A DNA stretch of 16,816 nucleotides from Thermoplasmata archaeon (GCA_030043865.1 JASHWZ010000032.1:1-16816), one strand, 5' to 3'; shown: positions 1-7,393, counted from the first letter of the stretch. The notes: generated by a model from the sequence alone, not told the origin. Made by a program: numbers and translations.

Positions 1-411
1 CGGCACGTGGACCAGCAAGTCGCAGAGCGCGAGCTCGTCGCGCGACAGACCGTTGTCTTCGGGTCCGAACACGAGGGCCACCCGGCCGAGCAGCGGGTGG
101 AGGATCTCGCCGAGACGCTCGGGACCGATCGAGCGACGCAGGTAGGCGCTCGACCGGCCGGTGGAAAGGTCGGTCGTACCCACGACGAGGTCCGAGCCTG
201 CGACCGCCGCACCGAGGGTCGCCGAACGCCGCGCGGTCTTGAGCAGCGGGAGCCCCGCCATCGCGCGGCGCCGCGCTTCCGCCCCGACGCGTGCCCGGGG
301 CGCCACGAGGACGAGCCGGTCGACGCCGAAGTTCTTCGCGAGGCGGGCGACCGCCCCGACGTTCCCATCCTCCTTCGGCCGGACGAGGACCAGATCGAGG
401 CGGGCGGTCAC
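1..411 (-). CDS. TrmJ/SpoU-family RNA 2'-O-methyltransferase, partial (C-terminus cut by window edge)
   Basis: The first 137 residues of a SPOUT-class methyltransferase are present, read from a GTG at 411 towards base 1. Family features seen: the N-terminal RPKEDGNVGAVARLAKNFG segment (residues 11-29) followed by a hydrophobic strand, and LVFGPEDNGLSRDEL (about 113-127), the motif that helps build the SAM-binding knot. The last part of the knot lies outside the window. In archaea TrmJ-type enzymes methylate the ribose of residue 32 in tRNA; that exact target is inferred, since TrmH-type relatives share these motifs. The start GTG overlaps the ftsY stop as GTGA (408-411), so it is probably translationally coupled to ftsY and is the last visible gene of the LX-pfdA-ftsY unit. 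Family assignment is firm, substrate less so. Confidence 0.88.
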   Translation of the reverse strand, partial: MTARLDLVLVRPKEDGNVGAVARLAKNFGVDRLVLVAPRARVGAEARRRAMAGLPLLKTARRSATLGAAVAGSDLVVGTTDLSTGRSSAYLRRSIGPERLGEILHPLLGRVALVFGPEDNGLSRDELALCDLLVHVP

Positions 412-1469
412 GCCGCCGCCCCTTCCGCGAACAGGCGGGCCACCAGCCAATCGGGGTCGAACGGCCGGAAGTCGGAGTACCCCTGGCCGACCCCGACGAA
501 CAGGATCGGCTTCTTCGTCACGTACGTCGCGCTGAGCGCCGCGCCCCCCTTCGTGTCGGCGTCGAGCTTCGTGAGGATCAGCCCGTCCACGCCGACGGCC
601 CGGTCGAAGAGGCGGGCCTGCTCCAGCACGTCGTTGCCGCTGAGCGCATCCCCGACGAACAGCGTCAGCGCCGGCTGGACGACCCGGCGAATCTTCTTCG
701 CCTCCTCGATGAGGTTCTCGTTCGTGTGCTGGCGTCCGGCGGTGTCCACCAACACGACGTCGACACCCTTCGCTCGGGCGTGCTGGACGGCGTCGAAGGC
801 GACCGCAGCGGGGTCGCTCCCCTCCTGCTGCCGCACGACGCGGATCCCCAGCCGCTCCCCGTGGACGAGGAGCTGCTCGATCGCGCCCGCCCGGAACGTG
901 TCGCCCGCCGCGATCACGCTCGTGAGCCCCTGGGAGCGGAGCCATCCCGCGAACTTCGCCACCGTCGTGGTCTTGCCGGTCCCATTGACGCCCACGAACA
1001 AGATGGTGTACGGCTTCGGCTGGTGCGCGCGGATCGCCGCGGGGAGGTCGAGCTTCGGCCGCTCGAGCATCGCGCGCGTCGACCGTTCGAGGCAGGTCCG
1101 GATCGCCTCCTCGGCGTCGACGCCGAGCCGGAGCTTCTTGCCCGTCAGCTCCTTGCGAAGGTCCCGGCTCAGCCGCTCGACGACCTTCAGCGCCACGTCC
1201 GACTGGAGGAGGACGATCTCGAGGTCGTCGAGGACGGAGTCGATTGTACCTTCGCGCAGGCCGCGCCCGAAGAACCCGTCCGTGAACATCGTTCCGTCGT
1301 CGGCGGACGAAGGTTTCGCGTCGCTACTGCGCCCGGCCGTGGGCGCCGCCGGAGGAGCGCCGTGCGGCGTCGCCGCGGGAGGTGCGGTCACCGGGGTCGG
1401 GGCACCTTGCTCTTCGACCGGAGCGTCCGGCGCCGAGCGCCGCAGTCGCGCCTTAAGAGCGGCCCACAT
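408..1469 (-). CDS. ftsY: Signal recognition particle receptor FtsY (SRP GTPase)
   Basis: FtsY is the membrane-associated GTPase that docks SRP-bound ribosomes for co-translational protein insertion. The 353-residue product has a short basic N-terminus, an Ala/Pro-rich low-complexity linker (about 12-60, equivalent to the variable A region), the helical N domain (about 65-150) and the G domain. GTPase motifs are intact: GVNGTGKTTT (160-169), DTFRAGA (190-196, the insertion-box region typical of SRP GTPases), DTAGR (242-246) and TKLD (300-303) followed by ADTKGG. The absence of a C-terminal Met-rich M domain separates it from SRP54. The ATG at 1469 overlaps the end of prefoldin alpha by 17 bases, and the stop overlaps the downstream methyltransferase start. 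LX-pfdA-ftsY is a well-known archaeal gene order, which supports both the call and co-transcription. Confidence 0.97.
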   Translation of the reverse strand: MWAALKARLRRSAPDAPVEEQGAPTPVTAPPAATPHGAPPAAPTAGRSSDAKPSSADDGTMFTDGFFGRGLREGTIDSVLDDLEIVLLQSDVALKVVERLSRDLRKELTGKKLRLGVDAEEAIRTCLERSTRAMLERPKLDLPAAIRAHQPKPYTILFVGVNGTGKTTTVAKFAGWLRSQGLTSVIAAGDTFRAGAIEQLLVHGERLGIRVVRQQEGSDPAAVAFDAVQHARAKGVDVVLVDTAGRQHTNENLIEEAKKIRRVVQPALTLFVGDALSGNDVLEQARLFDRAVGVDGLILTKLDADTKGGAALSATYVTKKPILFVGVGQGYSDFRPFDPDWLVARLFAEGAAA

Positions 1470-1917
1470 CCGAGCCCGCCCCGCCCCGCGCCGCGTCGTC
1501 CAGCCGACGGGAGAGGACCTGGATCCGCTCGTCGAGGGTCGACATCTGGCCCTCGAGGTCGCGGGCGGCCTGGTCGATGCGGGTCACGCGCTGGGCGAGC
1601 AGTTCCGTTACCTTCGCCGCGTCCATCTCCACCACGATCCCCGAGCCGATGCCGATCAGCACGGGCGCGCCCCGGGCGACCGAACCCCGCACGTACGTCT
1701 CCCCACCGAACGGCAGGAGCAGCTCGGCACCGGGCTCGGCGCGGTCGACGCCTTCGAGGCTCTCGCGAGCCCGAAGATGCTCCGTGCGGGACGCGGAAAG
1801 GATCTGGTACTGCTGGAGCAGCGCGTTCAGCTGGCCCCGGTAGGCGTCGAGCCGCATCAGGTCCTCTTGGACCTCGGCCTCGGGGTCGTTTTCCGGGGGG
1901 CTCCTTCCCGTCGCCAT
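1453..1917 (-). CDS. pfdA: Prefoldin alpha subunit
   Basis: This is one of the two subunits of the hexameric archaeal prefoldin, a jellyfish-shaped cytosolic chaperone that holds unfolded proteins and passes them to the thermosome. The 154-residue product shows the expected plan: an N-terminal coiled coil (about 12-55) with YRGQLNALLQQYQIL, a central beta-hairpin region (about 65-100) containing LLPFGGETYVRG and GIGSGIVVEMDA, and a second coiled coil (about 101-143), ending in a short Gly/Ala tail. I chose the ATG at 1917 because the conserved helix begins just after it; the open frame continues upstream to 2223 but that extension has no prefoldin character and would overlap LX. A TATA-like TTATCTT on the minus strand (1945-1951) precedes it. 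Its partner, prefoldin beta, is encoded at 12600-12974. Confidence 0.93.
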   Translation of the reverse strand: MATGRSPPENDPEAEVQEDLMRLDAYRGQLNALLQQYQILSASRTEHLRARESLEGVDRAEPGAELLLPFGGETYVRGSVARGAPVLIGIGSGIVVEMDAAKVTELLAQRVTRIDQAARDLEGQMSTLDERIQVLSRRLDDAARGGAGSDVGRS

Positions 1918-2081
1918 CGCTTCGTTCCGACCGAGCGGCCGGGGAAGATAACAGTCGCCCCCGATACCGCGCCCGGACGCAGGGGACCGGGCGACCGTGG
2001 AGTGCGCTCCGTGCGGGCGGCTCCGAACCGGTACTTCGTCAGCCCGCGTGCCGCGGCGGGACCCGTTCGAGTGGGATCGGC
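1918..2081. other. Non-coding spacer between LX and prefoldin alpha
   Basis: At about 164 bases this is the longest gene-free stretch in the window. It contains the prefoldin alpha promoter candidate near 1945-1951. A TTCGAGT next to C-rich and G-rich runs near 2060-2080 recalls a tRNA T-arm, but the flanking stem does not pair and no D-arm or acceptor partner is visible. I see no convincing ORF or RNA gene. Minus-strand frames through it stay open only because of high GC. Confidence 0.5.
1945..1951 (-). promoter_or_regulatory. Putative TATA box for prefoldin alpha
   Basis: The minus strand reads TTATCTT here, in otherwise GC-rich DNA, centred about 31 nt upstream of the pfdA start. The same heptamer precedes prefoldin beta at 12573-12579. 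No clear Shine-Dalgarno site lies between it and the ATG, so the transcript would have a leader of only a few bases. This is inferred from position and composition only. Confidence 0.45.
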
Positions 2082-2270
2082 TCAGGTCTCGCTTCCGGCA
2101 CTGAGGCGGTCGATCCGGATCTGATGCCGTTTGACGTGGTGGCAGCTCCCGATCTCGGAGAGGGCCCACTCGCGCGCCGCCGCTTCGGAGGCCGCTTCGC
2201 ATTCCTTGCGGAAGTTCTGCCAATAGCCTCGCCGGGCGTAGAACGAACCCTCGATCTTCCAGAGCGGCAT
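2082..2270 (-). CDS. rplX: 50S ribosomal protein LX (L18Ae/L20Ae type)
   Basis: This is a small archaeal large-subunit ribosomal protein related to the eukaryotic L18a family. The 62-residue product carries the expected layout: an opening strand (MPLWKIEGSF), an aromatic/basic segment with YWQNFRKE, the Ala/Glu-rich helix (about 23-38), and the closing GSxHxVKRHQIRID motif (41-54), which matches the GSKHRVKR-type ending of LX. The open frame continues 13 codons upstream to 2309, but the family begins at the ATG at 2270, and a TATA-like GTAAAC sits 23 nt before it. It lies 22 bases after the GMC oxidoreductase stop on the same strand and heads the LX-pfdA-ftsY block. The symbol rplX follows archaeal LX usage and is not bacterial L24. 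Confidence 0.87.
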   Translation of the reverse strand: MPLWKIEGSFYARRGYWQNFRKECEAASEAAAREWALSEIGSCHHVKRHQIRIDRLSAGSET

Positions 2271-2290
2271 GCGGTCAGGTCTCGCGGCCG

Positions 2291-2296
2291 GTTTAC
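2291..2296 (-). promoter_or_regulatory. Putative TATA element for LX, overlapping the GMC gene stop
   Basis: The minus strand reads GTAAAC, centred about 23 nt upstream of the LX ATG. It covers the TAA stop codon of the upstream oxidoreductase (2293-2295). The spacing matches other leaderless-type promoters in this window, so LX may have its own start site rather than depend on the upstream operon. Confidence 0.4.
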
Positions 2297-4380
2297 CGGG
2301 GAGGCCCACTTAACGGTGGCGTCGGTCCGGCGCCCGCGGGCGACTCGGCTGCGACGTGGCTCGCCGCGTGCGCACTTCCGCCCAGTCGCGCGATGACCGC
2401 GTCCGCGGTGCGCCACGCGAGGGCCATGATCGAGAGCATTGGATTCGCCCCCGGAGCGCTCGGAAGGAGGCTCCCGTCGCCGATCCACAATCCGTCGACC
2501 CCGTGCACTTCCCCGGTCGGTCGGGCGGCCGAGCGACGTGGGTCGGTGCCCGCCCGGGCCGACCCCATCGGATGCGCGGAGAACAAGGCGAACGAGTGCG
2601 TCCGCACGCCCCGACGTTCGACCTCGCCGATGAACCGCTCGGTCTCCGCGGAGGTCACGGCTCGCGTCCCGTCCCCGGCCTCGAGGTAGGGCGTGTGGAG
2701 CGACAGGAGGCGGGTGGCCCCGGCGGCCGCGAGGATCCGCGCCGTCTGAACGAGTCCCTCTACCAGATTCGCGCGGTCCGTGTTCGTCAGCTCGTAGTCG
2801 ATCACCGGCCGGCCATCGACATCCGAGGTCACCCGACCCTCGCCCGCATCGCGCACGAGCACGATCGGCGTCGCGACGCGGTCGACCCGACGGACGAGCC
2901 GATAGTAATCGGCGGCCCCGGCCCACGGCGTCGCGAGCGCCGCGAGGCCGGGGTGCGCCGGTGCGACCTCGATCCACGGGCCATGGGCCCCGGGGTTCGC
3001 TCGCTGGAATCGATAGACGCCGACGGTTTGCGGAGGACCCTCCCACGTACGCACCGGGTGCGGGAATTCTCCCACCATCGCGGTCGTCGGGTCGAGGCGC
3101 AGTCCGGCCCCGACCCCGGGCGACCGCACCCCGGAGCGTTGGAGCAACGTCGGGGTCTGGAGAGCTCCGCCGGCCAGCACGACCGCTCGGGACCGCACCG
3201 TGAACGGGCGCGGCCCGTCCCTCCCCTGGAACGTCGCCCGAACCCCGGTCGCCCGACCTCCGTCGACCTCGACCGACTCGGCCCGGGTCGAACAGTATAG
3301 GCGCGCTCCGGCGGCCACTGCGTCGGAGAGAAACGTCGTCAACCCGGAACGCCGGGCGCCGTACGGGCATCCGAACTCGCAGAACCCGCAGCGCCGCTCG
3401 CAGCCGGACGCGTTCCTCGGGATGATGTCCCAGTCGGTTCCCTGCACGTAGCCGAGCGCGCGGCATCCGGCGCGCAACGCGTCGTTCGACGGGTTGACGT
3501 CGCTGTCGGTTCGGGAGACTTCGAGTCGACGGGCGACTGCGTCGAGCGCCCGGTCGAACGCCGGACCGTCCGCCCCCTCGAGGCCTCCCTCGTGCGCCCA
3601 CTCCGCTCTCGCCTCGCGCACCGGTGGCAGGCAGGTCATCCAGTTGACCGCCGTTCCACCGCCCGGGGTCGCTCCGGCGAGGATCGCGATCGCGGAGTCG
3701 CGGGTAGTCACCACGCCCCGGGACAGGTAGAGACGCTCGAACCCCTCGCGCTCCGTGCGCGGGTACGTCAATCCGGGCACCCAGTCGCCCGCCTCCAGGA
3801 CGACCACGGAGTATCCCGCCGCGGCGAGCCGGGCGGCGATCACGCTGCCCCCGGCGCCGCTACCGACCACGCACGCGTCCACTCGACGCTCCTCGTTCGG
3901 CTCCGGCTCGGCGGGCCGTAGGGCCGGCGGCAGCTCGCAGGGGGGCGGCGCCGGCGGCGGCGAGTACTGAATCCCGGGCCAGAACGGATTCCCTCCGGCC
4001 GGGCGCGCGGAAAAATAGAACCAGGCCGCGAGCCGCTTCGTGGCCTGGAAGCCCTTGCGCTTGAGCGCGAGCCGGCTCTCGGACCAGCGACGCAGGTACG
4101 CTTCGCGCTCCCCGTCCGACAGGGCGCTGAACCGTTGCGGCCGTCCGGAGAGGAGGAAGTTGATGGCCCGGCTTTCGACCGCGCGGAACAACGACGCGAA
4201 TTCGGCGCGCTGCCCCGCCGGTAGAGAGGCGAGCAACGACGCGAAGTCTCGGTCGACTCCGAGCTCGCGAGCGGGAGGAAGCGCCGGGGCGCCGTCGCGA
4301 GCCGCGGCGCCGGGGAGCAGCGCGTCGACGAGCGCGGACAGCGCGGGGGGTGGGGCTTCGATCGCGGAGCGCACTTCCAC
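2293..4380 (-). CDS. GMC-family flavoprotein, long-chain-alcohol-oxidase type
   Basis: The 695-residue product is predicted to be an FAD-dependent oxidoreductase acting on an alcohol. The N-terminal helical region (1-140) resembles that of long-chain alcohol oxidases, including the WxxSxxxxKRKGFxxxK segment and the NPFWPGIQYSPP block (131-142). The FAD-binding Rossmann motif GSGAGG is at 173-178 and the GMC segment GGGTAVNWM at 240-248. A cysteine cluster C-x3-C-x2-C-x3-C-P occurs at 327-338. The C-terminal GMC signature includes SAHPMGSARAG (active-site His603) and GANPMLSIMALA (Asn646), the usual His/Asn pair. There is no signal peptide or clear membrane helix, so it is probably cytosolic. 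It starts 6 bases after the 75-residue gene. The natural substrate is unknown; fatty alcohol, isoprenoid alcohol or sterol-like compounds are possible. Confidence 0.85.
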   Translation of the reverse strand: MEVRSAIEAPPPALSALVDALLPGAAARDGAPALPPARELGVDRDFASLLASLPAGQRAEFASLFRAVESRAINFLLSGRPQRFSALSDGEREAYLRRWSESRLALKRKGFQATKRLAAWFYFSARPAGGNPFWPGIQYSPPPAPPPCELPPALRPAEPEPNEERRVDACVVGSGAGGSVIAARLAAAGYSVVVLEAGDWVPGLTYPRTEREGFERLYLSRGVVTTRDSAIAILAGATPGGGTAVNWMTCLPPVREARAEWAHEGGLEGADGPAFDRALDAVARRLEVSRTDSDVNPSNDALRAGCRALGYVQGTDWDIIPRNASGCERRCGFCEFGCPYGARRSGLTTFLSDAVAAGARLYCSTRAESVEVDGGRATGVRATFQGRDGPRPFTVRSRAVVLAGGALQTPTLLQRSGVRSPGVGAGLRLDPTTAMVGEFPHPVRTWEGPPQTVGVYRFQRANPGAHGPWIEVAPAHPGLAALATPWAGAADYYRLVRRVDRVATPIVLVRDAGEGRVTSDVDGRPVIDYELTNTDRANLVEGLVQTARILAAAGATRLLSLHTPYLEAGDGTRAVTSAETERFIGEVERRGVRTHSFALFSAHPMGSARAGTDPRRSAARPTGEVHGVDGLWIGDGSLLPSAPGANPMLSIMALAWRTADAVIARLGGSAHAASHVAAESPAGAGPTPPLSGPPR

Positions 4381-4386
4381 CGACCC

Positions 4387-4614
4387 CTACTTCGAGGATT
4401 CCGCGCTTCGCGCGCGTCGTTGGGCGGCCTCGAACTTCTCCCGTTCCCTCCACCAGACGCGCTGTCGCTCCCGCAGCCGGGTGTCGGAGGGAACGTCCGA
4501 GCGAGGGATGGGGGGCCCCGGGTCCTCGGGTTCGGGCGTCAGCGGACGGGTCTCCTCCGGCGGCGTCGGGTCGGCCTCCGGCGGGCGGTCCGCGTCGAGC
4601 TGTCGCTGGGTCAT
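4387..4614 (-). CDS. Hypothetical 75-residue proline-rich/charged protein
   Basis: I do not recognise a family. The ATG at 4614 overlaps the stop of the ThiI-like gene as ATGA (4611-4614), and the stop lies 6 bases before the GMC oxidoreductase ATG, so it fills the gap between two confident genes exactly. That context is the main support for it being real. Residues 1-45 are Pro- and Glu/Asp-rich and probably disordered; residues 46-72 are strongly charged with two tryptophans (RVWWREREKFEAAQRR) and should form one amphipathic helix. There are no cysteines and no membrane segment. It could be a small adaptor for a neighbouring product, but this is inference. Longer frames starting upstream (to 4911) are shadows of the ThiI-like gene. 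Confidence 0.55.
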   Translation of the reverse strand: MTQRQLDADRPPEADPTPPEETRPLTPEPEDPGPPIPRSDVPSDTRLRERQRVWWREREKFEAAQRRARSAESSK

Positions 4615-5513
4615 TCGGCGAGCGCTGCCGCGTTCCTCCATCGCTCCTCCACTTCGGCGTCCGTCAGCCCGACGGTCGGCGAGAACAGCACTCGCTCCCC
4701 CCACAGTTCGCGAGCGGACGGATACTCTTCGACTCGGAGCGGGAGCACGACGCCCTCGGCGTGCGACCGCTCGCTCACCTCCGCCATCGCGACCTCCCAT
4801 TCCGACCGTTCTCCACCGGTGGTGGAGATGTCGGCTCGGGGGTCGAACCGCCCCAGTACCTCGTGCGCCAGTCGCTCTCCCGACGGCACCGCGACCATCG
4901 CGACGCGGCAACCGCGCTTCATCATCAAGAACGCCCCGAGCGCCCCCCGCGGACCGTCGACCAGGGCGACGAGCCGACCCGCGACACCGAGCGGCAACCC
5001 TCCGGGGCCCCGGAGACGGTCGAACGAGAGGTAGGTTCGGGGGCCTCGAACTTCCACGAACAGCTCCACGTCGGGGTGCTCGAGGTCGACGCGGAGATGG
5101 CGGTCCTCGAACCGTTCGAGCACGTCGCCTCCCAAATCCCTCGCGAGTTCTTGGCTCGTGAACGGATGCTGCCCGCCGGTCCGGCGGGCGCGGACGGCGA
5201 ACGAGGCGCCCTCGACGAGCCGGGGCTCGGCGAGCGGAAGGAGGCGGTCGCGGATCGCATTCCGGTCGCTCGGCACCTCGTGGACGATGCTGAGGGAGGT
5301 GATCCCGAAGACCCGCTGAAGTACGCGCGCGGCGCGAGGACCGTCGTCGACCTCAGCGTAGAGGTGGCCGTGGTCGGCGCGCAGCCGCCCGGTGAGACGC
5401 TCCCGAACGAACTGGTCGAGGATGTTCCTCCGCAGCAGGCTCTCGAACTCCCGGCGAACCGGGACCGACTTGAGCGCGAGCTCACCGTACCGGACGAGGA
5501 TGAGCGTCGTCAT
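4611..5513 (-). CDS. ThiI-like THUMP-domain protein with degenerate PP-loop
   Basis: The 300-residue product aligns by eye with tRNA 4-thiouridine synthetase ThiI. The N-terminal ferredoxin-like part has LILVRYGELALKS and RREFESLLRRNI (3-31). The THUMP RNA-binding domain follows (about 60-165), with the VRARRTGGQHPFTSQELAR and VELFVEVR segments. GGLPLGVAGR (171-180) then corresponds to the lead-in to the catalytic domain. Where ThiI has SGGIDSP this protein has VDGPRGA (185-191), directly before the conserved LMMKRG. The ATP-pyrophosphatase signature is therefore gone. Only one cysteine is present (Cys202), with no CxxC pair or rhodanese domain, and the protein is shorter than typical ThiI. 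I infer a tRNA-binding protein without sulfurtransferase activity. It heads a minus-strand unit and is divergent from argS. Confidence 0.8.
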   Translation of the reverse strand: MTTLILVRYGELALKSVPVRREFESLLRRNILDQFVRERLTGRLRADHGHLYAEVDDGPRAARVLQRVFGITSLSIVHEVPSDRNAIRDRLLPLAEPRLVEGASFAVRARRTGGQHPFTSQELARDLGGDVLERFEDRHLRVDLEHPDVELFVEVRGPRTYLSFDRLRGPGGLPLGVAGRLVALVDGPRGALGAFLMMKRGCRVAMVAVPSGERLAHEVLGRFDPRADISTTGGERSEWEVAMAEVSERSHAEGVVLPLRVEEYPSARELWGERVLFSPTVGLTDAEVEERWRNAAALAE

Positions 5514-5538
5514 TCAGAATCGTTAAGTCGGCCACGCC

Positions 5539-5545
5539 GATTAAG
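5539..5545. promoter_or_regulatory. Putative shared TATA element between ThiI-like gene and argS
   Basis: GATTAAG lies about 29 nt from the minus-strand ATG at 5513 and about 34 nt from the plus-strand ATG at 5577. A second TTAA at 5523-5526 is too close to the minus-strand start to act for it, but could serve argS with a longer leader. Neither ATG has an obvious Shine-Dalgarno site. Confidence 0.4.
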
Positions 5546-5576
5546 CGATTCCCGAGCGCTGAGGTCGTGGATCCCG

Positions 5577-7373
5577 ATGGACGACACGACGCTCGATCGG
5601 TTCGACCCGGCGGAACCGTTCGTCCAGGCGATCGTCGCGGGACTCGAAGCGGCCCTGGGCCAAACCGGCGCCCCGCTCGGAGCCGAAGCGATCCGGTCCC
5701 AACTCGACCTCGAGGGGGGTCCGGACGGCGACGTCGCGTTCCCGGCGCATCGAGCGGCGGCGACCGCGAAATCGCGGCCCGACGAGTTCGCCGACCGGCT
5801 CGCGCGCGCGTTCTCAACGGGGCCGCTCGTTCGCTCGGCGGCCGCGAAGGGGGCATACGTGAACTTCCGACTGGACCCGGCGGCGCTCACCTCGGGCACG
5901 TTGTCCGCCGTGCTGGAACGGGGACCGGACTACGGCCATCATCCGACCGGAGGTCCGTTGGCCTCGGTCGAGCACACGAGCGCCAACCCGACCGGTCCGT
6001 TCCATATCGGGCGGGTCCGGAACGCGATCATCGGGGACACTCTGGCGCGTGTCCTCCGTGCGGCGGGCACGCCGGCCACGACGCAGTACTACGTCGACGA
6101 CATGGGCCGCCAGGCGACGATGATCACCTGGATCTGGTCGAAACCCCCGGCCGAGTGGCCGGAACCGGTGCGGACCGCGGTCGCCGGCGGGTCCGACGGG
6201 GCTCCGACCGAGGACAAACCGGACGCCCGATTCGGCCGGCCATATCCTGCGGTGAGCGCGTACCTCAAGGAGAACGCGGCGGCCCGCGAAGAGGTCGCGG
6301 AGCTGATCCGACAGATCGAGCTCGGCACGCCCCCTGCACGGCACCGGGAGCTCGCGCAGGAGATCCTCGGCGGCATGCTGGAGTCGCTCGCCCGCTTGCA
6401 CATCCGGTTCGACGAGTTCGTGTGGGAGTCCGACTTCCTGCGCGACGGCTCGGTCGAGCGGGTGCTCGAGAGGATGCACCACGCGCCCCACGCCGTGCGC
6501 GAGGAGAACGGCGCCTGGGCGATCGATGCCGCAGGATACGGACTGCCACAGGAGTCCGGCAAGATCGTCTTCCAGCGTGCCGACGGCACCAGCCTCTACG
6601 TGCTGCGCGACGTCGCGTTCCACCTCGCGAAGTTCGCGCGGTTCGGGCGTGTCGTCGACGTCCTCGGCCAGGACCACCGACTGCACGCGCGCACGCTGGA
6701 CGCGCTCCTGCACGAGTACGGCGAGGCGCGCACCCCGACCTACCTCATCTACCAGGACATCACGGTCCCCGAAGGAGGTCGGATGTCCACGCGCGGAGGC
6801 TCGGCCGTCTGGCTCGACCAGCTGCTCGCCGAGGCCGTCGCGCGTGCGCGCCAGGAGGTGCTGGCCCGTCGCGAGGACCTTCCCGAGAGCGAAGTGGACC
6901 GGATCGCCGAGGCGGTCGGCGCGGGCGCGATCCGCTTCCATATCGTGCGGGTCGCTCCGGAGAAGCCGGTCGTCTTCCGCTGGGAGGACGCCCTGTCGTT
7001 CGAAGGTCGCAGCGGACCGTTCGTCCAGTACTCCTATGCCCGCGCGTCGAGCGTCCTCCGCAAGTCCGACGTCGAGGCGGGGCCGTTTCCCTTCGACGCG
7101 GCCCGGCTCGCGGACGTCGAGGAGCTCGCGCTCGTCCGGATCCTCGCGCGGTTCCCCCGCACGGTCCGGGACGCCGCCCGCACGATGCACGTGCAGGCGC
7201 TGGCCGGCTACGCTCACGAGCTCGCCGACCAGTTCAACCGCTTCTACCACGCCGTGCCCGTGCTCCGTTCGGGCGACGAGCGCGCGAGCCGGATCGCCCT
7301 GGTCGCCGCGGTCCGTCAGACCCTCGGCAACGCGCTCGATCTCCTCGGCATCCCTCGGCTCGAAACGATGTGA
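5577..7373 (+). CDS. argS: Arginyl-tRNA synthetase
   Basis: This class I synthetase charges tRNA-Arg with arginine using ATP. The 598-residue product has the N-terminal Add-1 tRNA-binding domain (about 1-110), then SANPTGPFHIGRVRN (135-149) containing the HIGH-equivalent HIGR, followed by YYVDDMGRQ (171-179). The second class I signature is the MSTRGG form (403-408), the variant usual in archaeal and eukaryotic ArgRS rather than KMSKS. The anticodon-binding DALR-type helical domain follows (about 480-598), with FVQYSYARASSVLR and ending near LLGIPRLETM. I chose the ATG at 5577 because the conserved N-terminal domain begins there; the frame is open upstream to 4350 but overlaps the ThiI-like gene on the opposite strand. 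It stands alone, 57 bases before mscL. Confidence 0.97.
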   Translation: MDDTTLDRFDPAEPFVQAIVAGLEAALGQTGAPLGAEAIRSQLDLEGGPDGDVAFPAHRAAATAKSRPDEFADRLARAFSTGPLVRSAAAKGAYVNFRLDPAALTSGTLSAVLERGPDYGHHPTGGPLASVEHTSANPTGPFHIGRVRNAIIGDTLARVLRAAGTPATTQYYVDDMGRQATMITWIWSKPPAEWPEPVRTAVAGGSDGAPTEDKPDARFGRPYPAVSAYLKENAAAREEVAELIRQIELGTPPARHRELAQEILGGMLESLARLHIRFDEFVWESDFLRDGSVERVLERMHHAPHAVREENGAWAIDAAGYGLPQESGKIVFQRADGTSLYVLRDVAFHLAKFARFGRVVDVLGQDHRLHARTLDALLHEYGEARTPTYLIYQDITVPEGGRMSTRGGSAVWLDQLLAEAVARARQEVLARREDLPESEVDRIAEAVGAGAIRFHIVRVAPEKPVVFRWEDALSFEGRSGPFVQYSYARASSVLRKSDVEAGPFPFDAARLADVEELALVRILARFPRTVRDAARTMHVQALAGYAHELADQFNRFYHAVPVLRSGDERASRIALVAAVRQTLGNALDLLGIPRLETM

Positions 7374-7393
7374 CCGTAGGTTTCGTAACGTCC

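Noticed and set aside
2040..2090. A possible tRNA T-arm (TTCGAGT flanked by C-rich and G-rich runs) in the LX-pfdA spacer.
   Set aside because: The five-base stem does not pair properly, and there is no matching D-arm, anticodon arm or acceptor stem on either strand.
7..2396. Two long overlapping plus-strand open frames (about 700 codons each) across the ftsY/pfdA region.
   Set aside because: They lie antisense to confidently identified genes, are Arg/Pro/Ala-rich without any domain, and are the expected by-product of very high GC with third-position bias.
236..3601. Possible fusion of pfdA with an upstream N-terminal domain, and a 520-codon minus-strand frame through LX and the GMC gene.
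   Set aside because: The pfdA extension has no family character and crosses LX. The 520-codon frame is an Arg-rich shadow of the GMC gene.
4350..5576. An upstream extension of argS by about 409 codons in the same frame.
   Set aside because: ArgRS length and N-terminal domain fit the ATG at 5577. The extension is antisense to the ThiI-like gene and has no recognisable domain.
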